Notes under the pieces: generated by a model
Databases searched by the model: none
The model's input: only the letters and a program-made list of their open reading frames with translations
What the model was told of the DNA's origin: nothing
Translations under genes and position numbers: made by a program
Source: JAJPHT01 sp035687045
GTDB lineage: Archaea > Thermoplasmatota > SW-10-69-26 > JACQPN01 > JAJPHT01
Assembly: GCA_035687045.1 (NCBI GenBank)
Contig: DASRYU010000140.1
Location: forward strand, 1 to 19,514
Length of the DNA: 19,514 nt
Direction: 5' to 3'
In this document: positions 12,915-19,514 of the stretch, piece by piece
Position numbering within the stretch: position 1 is the stretch's first letter
Layout: every line of letters starts with the position of its first letter

Positions 12915-13502
12915 ATCACCCAGCTCGTCACCGGCGGCACGCGCGGGCTCGCGCCCAAGCGCTATCTTGAGGAGCCTCGCTTCCTCAACGAGCTCAAGCC
13001 GCTCTTCTGGCGCAACCAGGAGCGCGAGGCGGACAAGTACGAGGCGCTCATCTACCGCCTCCACCCGCCCGCGAGCGCGGAGGAGTGCAACCGCCTCCTG
13101 AGCTTCCGCGGCGTCGGCGAGGTGCCCGCACTCGGGAAGAAGGAGAACGAGGAGCGGGTGCGCAAGGTGCTCCGCACCATCCGCTACCCGAACGTCGAGG
13201 TCCTTCTCGAGTGCGCGGGCATCGAGGGCCTGACGCTCCCGCGCCTCTCGACGGTCCTCCACTTCCACCACCCGGCCTTCCCGATCTACTCGAAGGAGCT
13301 CGTCGACGGGCTCAACCAGCTGGGGATCCCGGCGGTGTTCCGCGAGGATCTCTCGGAGGAGGCGGTCATGGACTACGCGGGCGTCATCGCGGCGCTCGAT
13401 CGCCTGAAGACGGCGGTCACGTTCGAGAACGTGCCGGAGTCGAACTGCTTCCTCACGCGCGTCGTCGAGAGCGCGCTCGTGGAGAAGGCGCGCGGCTCCT
13501 GA
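12915..13502 (+). CDS. Hypothetical helix-hairpin-helix-like protein, start codon unclear
   Basis: The frame opens at 12876 and ends at 13502. Coding-like sequence begins at about 12912 (IITQLVTGGTRGLAPKRYLEEPRF) and runs about 195 residues. It contains LLSFRGVGEVPALGKKENEERVRKVL, then LECAGIEGLTLPRLSTVLHFHHPAFPIYSKELVDGLNQLGI. That looks like a helix-hairpin-helix fold, as in base-excision or DNA-binding domains where a small-residue hairpin precedes an FPIYD-like segment. The family is not certain. There is no in-frame ATG, GTG or TTG before the GTG at 13122, which would discard the first 69 residues. GGGGAAGTGAT (12901-12911) resembles a Shine-Dalgarno, so ATC at 12915 is my provisional start. 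A +1 frameshift at the boxB stop is the alternative. It follows the BoxB-like gene directly and should be co-transcribed. Confidence 0.6.
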   Translation: MTQLVTGGTRGLAPKRYLEEPRFLNELKPLFWRNQEREADKYEALIYRLHPPASAEECNRLLSFRGVGEVPALGKKENEERVRKVLRTIRYPNVEVLLECAGIEGLTLPRLSTVLHFHHPAFPIYSKELVDGLNQLGIPAVFREDLSEEAVMDYAGVIAALDRLKTAVTFENVPESNCFLTRVVESALVEKARGS

Positions 13503-13564
13503 GGGCGCTCGAGTCCGCGGCGCGTCGAGAAGTCCGGCGAGAGGCGCTTCGCGCCGGCGACGAT

Positions 13565-13650
13565 CCAAGGACCCGAGGACGCAAGGACCCAGGGAACACA
13601 TGGAGCTTCCACGCCCTGCGTTTCGTCCTTGGGTGCTTTGCGTCCTTTGG
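13565..13650. repeat. Imperfect long inverted repeat of CCAAGGACGCAAGG type
   Basis: The left arm (13565-13594) consists of repeated (C)CAAGGACNC/GCAAGGACCC units. The right arm (about 13625-13650) carries GTCCTTGGG and GCGTCCTTTGG, roughly complementary to it. Together they can form a large imperfect stem. The element lies in the 240-bp gap after the helix-hairpin-helix-like gene, immediately before the 8-bp tandem repeat. Confidence 0.5.
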
Positions 13651-13681
13651 TCGACGCGCCGGGGGCGCCGCCTCCTGCGCG

Positions 13682-13720
13682 CTTCGCGTCTTCGCGTCTT
13701 CGCGTCTTCGCGTCTTCGCG
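13682..13720. repeat. 8-bp tandem repeat CTTCGCGT, 4.9 copies
   Basis: CTTCGCGT is repeated without interruption from 13682, ending in a partial seven-base unit at 13720. It translates in several frames to SRLRVFA-like peptides, but there is no sign that it is coding. It lies between convergent genes. Confidence 0.85.
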
Positions 13721-13742
13721 GCAGATGCTCCCCCGCGTCGCG

Positions 13743-14477
13743 CTACGCCGCCGGCGCGCGCGGCGTCGCCGCTTCGCCCACCGGCATCACGCGGTCGGCC
13801 TCGATGTAGGAGTGCCCGCCGTCGCGGTGCATCTTGCCGACGACGCGGACGGTCGTGCCGGCCCACTGCGCGACGTCGCCTTGGCTCGTGACGACGCCGA
13901 CCTGCGCCTTGTTGTCGGTGAGGCGCAGCATCTTGCGGCCGCGGTATTCGAGGACGTCCATCGCGCGCCCCGTGACGTCGACGTGGCGCCCGTCCTTCGT
14001 GGCGAGCTCGCTCACTTCCGCGCGCTCGACGTAGGGGCTCGACTCGCCCCACATGCGCTGGAAGTCGTTCTGGAGGCGGCGGACGGCGCTCGGCTCGGTG
14101 GTCACGACGGCGTGCGCCTTGGGGCTCACGTGGCCGCTGAAGAGGAGGACGCGGTCCTTGCCGATGGCGGCGTTCATGCGCACGTCGGCGTGCATGCGGA
14201 CCTCGCACGACTGGAGGATGTGCGGCGGAACGGCGTGGATGGCGCTCGCGGGCACGATGACCTTGCTGTGCGGCGGGAGCTGGACGTTGCCGTCGACGTG
14301 CTCGGCGACGATGGCCGCGCGGTGGCCGGGCTCCACGATGTCGCGGATGTTCCAGAGCGCGGTCACCTTCGCCTTCTCGGCGGGGCGGACGGTGCGCTGC
14401 GTCATGGCCCACGCGATGCCCGTGGCCGCGACGCCGAGGACGAAGCCTAGGAAGAGCGAGAACAGGCTGAGAGGCAT
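13743..14477 (-). CDS. Membrane-anchored protein with PLD-like and OB-fold domains
   Basis: Predicted 244 aa. Residues 3-25 are one transmembrane helix (LSLFSLFLGFVLGVAATGIAW). Residues about 35-148 look like a degenerate phospholipase-D-type unit of the kind found in TrmB regulators: ALWNIRDIV, VEVRMHADVRMNAAIGKDRVLLFSG-like strands, SPKAHAVVTTEPSAVRRLQNDFQRMW. The HKD catalytic motif is absent, so it probably binds rather than cleaves. Residues about 163-233 (VDVTGRAMDVLEYRGRKMLRLTDNKAQVGVV to YIEADRVMPVG) have the strand pattern of an OB-fold. The function is unknown. The ATG at 14477 puts the hydrophobic helix at the N-terminus, and a weak A/T island CTTCAAGTA lies about 37 nt upstream. 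It is the last gene of a minus-strand group of exported proteins. Confidence 0.75.
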   Translation of the reverse strand: MPLSLFSLFLGFVLGVAATGIAWAMTQRTVRPAEKAKVTALWNIRDIVEPGHRAAIVAEHVDGNVQLPPHSKVIVPASAIHAVPPHILQSCEVRMHADVRMNAAIGKDRVLLFSGHVSPKAHAVVTTEPSAVRRLQNDFQRMWGESSPYVERAEVSELATKDGRHVDVTGRAMDVLEYRGRKMLRLTDNKAQVGVVTSQGDVAQWAGTTVRVVGKMHRDGGHSYIEADRVMPVGEAATPRAPAA

Positions 14478-14547
14478 CCCATCACTTGCGCGGGATTGGC
14501 GCACGCGGGTACTTGAAGCGCGCGATTTGGAAACGGCGGGTCCGGCG

Positions 14548-15840
14548 CTACTCGCGCATCGTGTGGTACGGCAGGGGGTCGAGGAGGACGACGCGGTCCC
14601 CTTTCAGGCGGAACGCCGTGCACGCCTCGTTGTTGGTGATGTCCGCTTCGAGAAGCGTGCCGTCGCCGTTCGTGACGCTGCAGAGCGCGTACGTGCCGTC
14701 CGGCACGCCGGTGATGTCGACGTACTGGTCGGACAGGATGCGCGCGTAGAGGTCGTACCACCCAGGCGTGATGCCCATGCGCCACTCGTGCGTGTCGCGG
14801 CGCGGCTCGAAGCAGTTCCACCCCGTCTGGTCCGCGGGCCACGTGTTCGGCAGGCCGACGTCGACGAGGCCCACGTCCGCGAAGCAGATGCCCCCCTTGC
14901 GCCCCTCATTGAGGGCGGGGCCCCGCTCGCCGGTGGCGGCGTCGTACGGATGGACGGTGAAGCGGTTGCTGGCGGCGTTGTGCCAGTGCGCGTGCGTCGC
15001 GTGCCATTCGGCCGCGCCGGCCGCGTGCGCCTCCGTCCGGCCGTCGCTCCAGTGGACGTGCTGCGTGAACGCGAGCTCGCCGGGGCGGAGGCTCACGTCC
15101 AGAGGCCCTTCGCCCAGGTTGCCGACGGCGTTGGAGAAGCGCAGGCAGCGCGCGGCGCCGTACTCGGCGCTCTCGTCGACGCGGCACCCGCGCCGCCCGG
15201 CCGTCTCCATCGCCTCGCGCACGCCGGGCGCGGGGAACGCGAAGTAGCTCACGCCCACGTAGTCCGGCGTCTCGAGCGTGAGGTCGGTGGGCGGAAGCGT
15301 GACAAGATCGGGCAGGAGCGGGCGCGGCTCCGCGTCGGCGCGCGGCGGCTCGACGCGCAGCGCGGCCTCGTAGTCCGCGCGCCCGGCGCGCGCCGCCACG
15401 ACGGCGACGTACTCGCCCGGCGCGGGCGCGTCGAGGCGCGCCGCGAGGCCGAAGGGCCCGATGTAGCGGTGGGGCGCGACCGCGACGACCGCGCCGCTCG
15501 CGTCCTCGATCCACGCGTCGAGGAGCGCGGGCATGGTCGGCCAGCGGACGGTGAGCGTGACGGAGCCGGCCCCCTCGCCGACGGCGAACGCGCGCCGCTC
15601 GCAGTTCGCGCTCGCGCACTCGACGGGCGGCTCCTCGCAGCGCGGCGCCTCGGCCCAGCACGCGAGGTCGTTCGCGAACATGGCGAGGTCGCGCGGCCCG
15701 GTGAGGGGGCCGCCGCTCCAGCGCGCGGTCTCGCCGGCGGGAGCGCCGTCGAGAAGAAGCGTGCCGCGCGCCGCGTCGAGCTCCGCGGCGGGAGCGACGC
15801 AGCCGGCCAGCAGGAGGAGAATGGGCACCCACGCGCGCAT
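14548..15840 (-). CDS. Lysyl oxidase-family copper amine oxidase, lipoprotein
   Basis: Predicted 430 aa. The signal peptide has lipobox LLLLAGC, so Cys14 would be lipid-modified and the protein held outside the cell. Residues about 25-165 form an extra N-terminal beta-rich region. The lysyl oxidase domain runs from LLPDLVTLPPTDL (175-187) to the end. It contains the copper site EWHATHAHWH (278-287; His283, His285 and His287 correspond to the human LOX histidines). Both residues that form the lysyl-tyrosyl-quinone cofactor are conserved: Lys315 in EGRKGGICFADVG and Tyr365 in GWYDLYARILSDQYVDITGVPDG. It should oxidise lysine side chains or amines to aldehydes, possibly cross-linking surface proteins. 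A perfect 7-bp inverted repeat surrounds the start codon. A weak A-rich island (ACAAACC) lies about 33 nt upstream. Confidence 0.92.
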   Translation of the reverse strand: MRAWVPILLLLAGCVAPAAELDAARGTLLLDGAPAGETARWSGGPLTGPRDLAMFANDLACWAEAPRCEEPPVECASANCERRAFAVGEGAGSVTLTVRWPTMPALLDAWIEDASGAVVAVAPHRYIGPFGLAARLDAPAPGEYVAVVAARAGRADYEAALRVEPPRADAEPRPLLPDLVTLPPTDLTLETPDYVGVSYFAFPAPGVREAMETAGRRGCRVDESAEYGAARCLRFSNAVGNLGEGPLDVSLRPGELAFTQHVHWSDGRTEAHAAGAAEWHATHAHWHNAASNRFTVHPYDAATGERGPALNEGRKGGICFADVGLVDVGLPNTWPADQTGWNCFEPRRDTHEWRMGITPGWYDLYARILSDQYVDITGVPDGTYALCSVTNGDGTLLEADITNNEACTAFRLKGDRVVLLDPLPYHTMRE

Positions 15841-15847
15841 GCGTGGG
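15828..15847. promoter_or_regulatory. Inverted repeat around the lysyl oxidase start codon
   Basis: CCCACGC (15828-15834) and GCGTGGG (15841-15847) form a perfect 7-bp inverted repeat enclosing the ATG (15838-15840 on the minus strand). It could be an operator overlapping the transcription start or a hairpin hiding the start codon. Confidence 0.35.
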
Positions 15848-15894
15848 CAAGCGGGCGCGGGCGCCTCAGGGTTTGTGGTCCCGGCGTTGAAGTC

Positions 15895-17967
15895 TCAGCC
15901 GCGCCGGTAGAGCGCGACGGCGACCGCCGCGAGGCCCGCCGCCGCGACGGCGAGCGCGATGGCGAAGCCGGGGACGGAGAGGCCGCTCGCGGGCGCGCCT
16001 CCGCCGGAGCCCGGGGCGGTGAGGGTCACCGGCGCGCCGTACGTCTGCTCGAGCGCGACGCGCATCTCGGAGCCTTCGGGGCTCGCGCCGCGGCCGGCCG
16101 CGCGGACCCAGTACGTGCCCGGTGTGGCGCCGTCGACCTCGTTGCCGTCGGCATCGACGAGGTCGGCGCCGCTCAAGGTGGGCGCGGCCGCGCCGGGAAG
16201 GACGCGGACGGCGTGGAAGCCGAGAAGCGTGTCCGTCGCGGCGAGCGGCGCCTCGAAGCCGTCGTCGAGGCGGAAGGTCGAGGCGACGGTGGGCGCGTCG
16301 GCGCCGACGTCGAACGTGAACGCGCGCACGACGGGCGAGAACGGCAGCGCGCGCGGCGTCGGCTCCGCGTAGACGTAGGCGCGGTACGTGCCGGGGGCGG
16401 GCGCGCTGAAGCTCGCCGCGCCTTCGCGCACGCCCGACGCGTAGGCGAGCGTGCCGTTGGCGTCGTAGACGGTGACGCTGTAGCGCGCGCTGCTGGCGGG
16501 CGCGAGCGCGGGCGTGATGTCGCTGGGCGCCCACACCGCGAGCGCATCGACGGGGAGCGTGAGGTTCACGCCGCCGACCGCGAGGAGCGGGCCGGTGGCG
16601 TCGGGCGCGCCGTCGGCGCGGTTGCGCGCCTGCGGCGGCTGCGCGTACGTGACCTCGACGCGCGTGTCGTAGGCGGCGCCGGGCGCGCCGACGCCGCGGA
16701 TGCGCAGCACGTACCAGCCGTCGGTGGGGAGGCTGCCCACGCGCACGCCCCACGTGGGCTTCGTCGGGTCGACGCTTCCGGCCTGGAGCATGTTGCCGTC
16801 GGGGTCGTGGATGCTGAACTGGAGGTTCGCCGCGGAGCGCCCGGCCTCGACGGGGAGCGCGAGGGGCGTGGGCGTCTTGAGGGTGACCGTCGCGCTGACG
16901 CCCTGCGCCGTCTCGAAGACCCAGAAGGGCACGTCGCGCTCGAACTGCGTGAGCGGGTCGTCGTCCGACGCGAGGGGCGCGGGGACCGTCTCGCTCGACG
17001 TGACGACGTAGCTCTTGCCGAAGACGAAGCCTTCCGCGGCGAGGGCGCCGGTGTCGAAGGGCACCGCGTACGTGAGGGGCGGCGTCATCGTGCCCGCGCC
17101 GGGCAGGAGCGTGAGCGTCGCCGTGTGGCGGCCGGGCTTCGCGAGCGTGACGTTCATGCGCGCCTCGGCCGCGGCGGCGAGGGGCGCGGTGCTCGCGACG
17201 AGCGCGCCCGTCTCGTCGTGCACGGCGAAGACCATGCGGCCCGAGGGAACGGGCTCGACGGTCATCGCGTACTGCGCGGGCTCCCACCACTTCGCGCCGC
17301 TGGGCGGCGTGAGCGTCACGGTCGTGCCGGCGAAGCTCGCGGCGCCGCCGGTGGGCGCGAGCGCGGGGAGGGGCGACGCGGTGAAGACGTCGCGCGAGCC
17401 GGCGACGTCCGACTCGTGGAGCGCGTTCTCGGGCACGACGCGGATCTCCTTGATGCCGTAGCCGGCCTGGTAGAGCCCGCTCTCGCTCGACTTCGCGAAG
17501 ACGAGGAGCTTGTGGTAGTCGTAGCCGTCGCGCAGGATGGCCTGCCCGGCGAGCGTGACGGTGATGGTGATGGGGACGGTGAAGACGTACTGCGCCTGCG
17601 GGCTCGTCGGGTTCGACGTGTCCGGCTGCACGTACGTCGGGTTCGTCACGTCCACGCGCACGACCTCCGGCGTCACCGCCATCGTGACCCAGTCGGGGCG
17701 GCGCGGGTACTCGAAGCGGATGTCGATCGGCTGGTTCGGCGTCGCGACCGTGTACCCTTCGTTCACCATGTCGAAGCGGTACGTGAGGCGCGCCGGGATG
17801 TCGACGGGGACGCCCGAGGCGAGCGGGAAGTTCGGCTGGTCCGTGTCGAGCTGGATGGTGATGATGGGGTAGATGCGCCCGCACGGGACGGCGCACGCGT
17901 CCGCGGCGCCGACAGCGAGCGCCGGGGCGACGAACAAGAGGGCGACGAGGAGCGCGCTGCGACCCAT
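15895..17967 (-). CDS. Large secreted surface protein with PGF-CTERM-like sorting tail
   Basis: Predicted 690 aa. An N-terminal signal peptide (about 1-22, ending LAVGAADA) is followed by Cys25 and Cys29. The body is a series of beta-sandwich-like segments; several resemble pre-peptidase C-terminal domains, for example GWYVLRIRGVGAPGAAYDTRVEVTY and GTYRAYVYAEPTP. Sequons NVT, NLT and NGT could be N-glycosylated. The C-terminus is a Gly/Ser/Ala linker, then VPGF, a hydrophobic helix of about 20 residues, and RRG. This matches the PGF-CTERM type, which archaeosortase cuts and replaces with a lipid anchor. The function is otherwise unknown; it could be a structural or adhesion protein. The TATA box CTTTAAG (17991-17997) is 27 nt before the ATG. 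The gene is divergent from the M28 peptidase and upstream of lysyl oxidase, a possible cross-linking partner (inference). Confidence 0.85.
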   Translation of the reverse strand: MGRSALLVALLFVAPALAVGAADACAVPCGRIYPIITIQLDTDQPNFPLASGVPVDIPARLTYRFDMVNEGYTVATPNQPIDIRFEYPRRPDWVTMAVTPEVVRVDVTNPTYVQPDTSNPTSPQAQYVFTVPITITVTLAGQAILRDGYDYHKLLVFAKSSESGLYQAGYGIKEIRVVPENALHESDVAGSRDVFTASPLPALAPTGGAASFAGTTVTLTPPSGAKWWEPAQYAMTVEPVPSGRMVFAVHDETGALVASTAPLAAAAEARMNVTLAKPGRHTATLTLLPGAGTMTPPLTYAVPFDTGALAAEGFVFGKSYVVTSSETVPAPLASDDDPLTQFERDVPFWVFETAQGVSATVTLKTPTPLALPVEAGRSAANLQFSIHDPDGNMLQAGSVDPTKPTWGVRVGSLPTDGWYVLRIRGVGAPGAAYDTRVEVTYAQPPQARNRADGAPDATGPLLAVGGVNLTLPVDALAVWAPSDITPALAPASSARYSVTVYDANGTLAYASGVREGAASFSAPAPGTYRAYVYAEPTPRALPFSPVVRAFTFDVGADAPTVASTFRLDDGFEAPLAATDTLLGFHAVRVLPGAAAPTLSGADLVDADGNEVDGATPGTYWVRAAGRGASPEGSEMRVALEQTYGAPVTLTAPGSGGGAPASGLSVPGFAIALAVAAAGLAAVAVALYRRG

Positions 17968-17990
17968 CGCCGCTTCATCCTGGAGAGCGA

Positions 17991-18031
17991 CTTAAAGGGT
18001 TTCCTGTAGGGTCTTTCCCCAGCCTTTAGGC
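17991..18031. promoter_or_regulatory. Divergent leaderless promoters of the CTERM protein and M28 peptidase genes
   Basis: On the minus strand CTTTAAG (17991-17997) is centred 27 nt before the ATG at 17967. On the plus strand GCCTTTAGGC (18022-18031) is centred about 28 nt before the GTG at 18055. The two TATA boxes are about 33 bp apart. Neither gene has a Shine-Dalgarno. Confidence 0.6.
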
Positions 18032-18054
18032 GAGGGCCCCGCCTCCCAGTCCCC

Positions 18055-19437
18055 GTGCGCCTCCTCCCCGCGCTCGTCCTCGTGAGCCTCGTCGCCGGCT
18101 GCCTTTCGCCTTCCTCCTCGGACACGGGCGCGACCGGCCCCGCGAGCGCCTCCGAGGTGCGCGTGGGCGGCGCCATCCTCCACGCGGGCGGCACGGCGGG
18201 CGCGCTCTCGCTCGTGCACCTCTCCGAGGGGGACGCGCAGGTCACCTTCCCCGCCGACGTCCTCGTGATGGACGCGGACGGCCGGCTCGTCCCCGGCGGA
18301 GAGCCCGTCGCGCTCGCGCCCGGGGGCATCGCGCGCTTCCTCGCTCCGTGGGGCGCCTCGAGCATCGAGGTGACCGTCGCGGCGGGCGGCGAATCGCGCG
18401 AGGTGAGCATCCCGCTCGCGCAGGGGGCGCCCATCGCCTCGGGCGCGCGCGCGGTGGAGCTCCTGAAGGTGCAGCGCGACAACTTCGCGCACCGCATGCC
18501 CGGCCACGAGAACTACTCGAAGGCCATCTCGTACTTCGGCGCGCACTTCGAGGCGCTCGGCTACGAGGTCGAGACGTTCCGCACGCCGCTTCCGGACATC
18601 AAGCTCCCGGGGCCGCGCGGCCTCTCGACGGAGAGCCTCGTGAGCGTCCTCGGCTACAAGCGCGGCACCGACATGGCGGACCGCTACATCGTCATCGGCG
18701 GCCACTTCGACGTCGTCGAGGAGACGACGCACGGCGCCTTCGACAACACCGCCGGCACCGTCGCGATGCTCGCGCTCGCGGAAGCGTTCGCCAACGTGAC
18801 GACGAGCCGCACCATCGTGTTCGCGGCGTGGGGCGGCGAGGAGGACGGCATCCTCGGCTCGCAGGCGTGGATCAGCGCGCACCCCGAGCTCGTGCCGCGC
18901 ATCGACCTCTACCTCAACTACGACGTCACCGCCCTCGCGTGGCCCGCGCCCCTCGTCGACCCGGCGCCCGTCGTGTTCGCGAGCGGCCCCGACGGGCCCG
19001 TCGGGCAGGCGCTCGCCGCGCAGCACCAGACGGTCATGCGCGACTGGCTCAAGCTCGACGCGCCCTTCGTCTACGAGGCCATCGTGCAGGGGCAGGCGAC
19101 GGGCGCGGGCGTGAACGCGCAGAGCGACCACACGCCCTTCGTGACCCGCGGCGTCCCCGGAGTGTTCCAGTTCACAAGCCGCGTGCAGGACGTCTTCGGC
19201 ATCATCCACAGCGAGCGCGACACGGTGGAGAACATGACCGCGTACGCGCTCCTGGGCATCGAGGGCATCGGCCAGCAGCTCAACGCGTCCGAGGTGCGCG
19301 AAGGGGAGGCCGTCCTCGCGCGCTCCTTCGAGACGCAGATGATGGGCGGCTTCTACCAGGCCATCCTGCTCGACAACGGCGTGCTATCACCCGCGCGCCC
19401 CGCCTCGTTGCCCCCCGTGGTCATCCCGCGTTCGTGA
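18055..19437 (+). CDS. M28-family zinc metallopeptidase, lipoprotein
   Basis: Predicted 460 aa. The signal peptide has lipobox LVAGC (Cys16), so the enzyme is anchored outside. Residues about 35-120 are a beta-rich region of unknown role. The peptidase domain runs from about 135. Its zinc ligands and catalytic residues are His217 in GGHFDVV, Asp230 in AFDNTAGT (bridging; the family usually reads DDNASG), the Glu262-Glu263 pair in WGGEEDGILGS, Asp290 in NYDV and His385 in IIHSERDT. SDHTPFVTRGVPGV (357-370) is also typical. It should be an aminopeptidase or carboxypeptidase releasing residues from peptides for uptake or surface protein turnover. GTG at 18055 fits the TATA spacing and the signal peptide. 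It is monocistronic and divergent from the CTERM protein gene. Confidence 0.93.
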   Translation: MRLLPALVLVSLVAGCLSPSSSDTGATGPASASEVRVGGAILHAGGTAGALSLVHLSEGDAQVTFPADVLVMDADGRLVPGGEPVALAPGGIARFLAPWGASSIEVTVAAGGESREVSIPLAQGAPIASGARAVELLKVQRDNFAHRMPGHENYSKAISYFGAHFEALGYEVETFRTPLPDIKLPGPRGLSTESLVSVLGYKRGTDMADRYIVIGGHFDVVEETTHGAFDNTAGTVAMLALAEAFANVTTSRTIVFAAWGGEEDGILGSQAWISAHPELVPRIDLYLNYDVTALAWPAPLVDPAPVVFASGPDGPVGQALAAQHQTVMRDWLKLDAPFVYEAIVQGQATGAGVNAQSDHTPFVTRGVPGVFQFTSRVQDVFGIIHSERDTVENMTAYALLGIEGIGQQLNASEVREGEAVLARSFETQMMGGFYQAILLDNGVLSPARPASLPPVVIPRS

Positions 19438-19440
19438 GGC

Positions 19441-19470
19441 CTCAAAAGCCGCGTCACCCGCGCCGGTGAC
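19441..19470 (+). promoter_or_regulatory. TATA-like box and palindrome before the last gene
   Basis: CTCAAAAGCC (19441-19450) is centred about 25 nt before the ATG at 19471. GTCACC (19453-19458) and GGTGAC (19465-19470) form an 18-bp palindrome around GCGC with one mismatched pair, ending at the base before the start codon. It covers the expected transcription start, a good place for a repressor. Confidence 0.45.
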
Positions 19471-19514
19471 ATGCGGGGCCTCGCGCTCGTCCTGCTCCTC
19501 GCCCTCCTCCCCAC
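19471..19514 (+). CDS. N-terminus of an exported protein (cut by window end)
   Basis: Only 14 codons are visible: MRGLALVLLLALLP. A positive residue followed by a run of Leu, Val and Ala is a signal peptide start. The ATG lies about 25 nt after a TATA-like CAAAA island, as for the leaderless genes in this window. Nothing can be said about the mature protein. Confidence 0.55.
   Translation, partial: MRGLALVLLLALLP

Noticed and set aside
13682..13720. CRISPR array
   Set aside because: The unit is only 8 bp with no spacers, so it is a simple tandem repeat.
14053..18009. A 1318-codon open frame on the plus strand
   Set aside because: It is antisense to three well-supported minus-strand genes, and its translation is low-complexity Arg/Ala/Val/Asp sequence, a usual artefact of very GC-rich DNA.

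Overview
The window is very GC-rich, densely coded DNA that reads as archaeal. Most first-in-operon genes have a short A/T island (CTTTAAG, CATTTAAG, CTTTTAT, GCTTAT, TCAAAAG) centred about 25-33 nt before the start codon and no Shine-Dalgarno, the pattern of leaderless archaeal transcripts. Genes inside operons (response regulator, vapB, vapC) do have GGAGG or GAGGTGA. A surface protein ends in a PGF-CTERM-like archaeal sorting tail, and the antitoxin is of the archaeal VapB type. The proteins are not strongly acidic, so a haloarchaeon is unlikely. An uncultured high-GC euryarchaeal lineage of Thermoplasmatota type is my best guess; the phylum is inference. No tRNA, rRNA, CRISPR array or insertion sequence was recognised, and no gene-free stretch exceeds 300 bp.

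Layout. 197-1330 (-): an isocitrate/isopropylmalate dehydrogenase-family enzyme with an NADP-type cofactor signature. 1476-2492 (-): an MscS-type channel. 2579-3394 (+): an enoyl-CoA hydratase followed by three hairpins. 3536-4851 (+): a small STAS/SpoIIAA-like protein overlapping a soluble histidine kinase. 4855-6552 (-): DUF2892 membrane protein, SGNH/GDSL hydrolase, a VOC protein with a histone-H1-like tail, and a 66-aa coiled-coil protein. 6759-8832 (+): N-carbamoylputrescine amidase and agmatine deiminase, together converting agmatine to putrescine. 8964-10942 (+): PAS-PAS histidine kinase overlapping a single-domain response regulator. 10936-11560 (-): vapBC. 11798-13502 (+): a BoxB-like diiron benzoyl-CoA epoxidase preceded by two matching palindromic operators, then a helix-hairpin-helix-like ORF with no ordinary start codon. 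13743-17967 (-): three exported or membrane-anchored proteins (PLD-like/OB-fold, lysyl oxidase lipoprotein, PGF-CTERM surface protein). 18055-19437 (+): an M28 metallopeptidase lipoprotein. 19471 to the end (+): the first codons of a further exported protein.

How the genes fit together. Three themes are visible: CoA-thioester and aromatic metabolism (BoxB-like epoxygenase, enoyl-CoA hydratase), polyamine synthesis (AguA/AguB), and a cell-surface block (lysyl oxidase, CTERM protein, M28 peptidase). Two separate histidine-kinase modules and a toxin-antitoxin pair lie between them. The most interesting locus is 11.56-13.5 kb: a BoxB homologue in an apparent archaeon without BoxA or BoxC nearby, under twin 20-bp palindromes spaced 22 bp apart, and followed by an ORF that seems to need a non-canonical start or a +1 frameshift.
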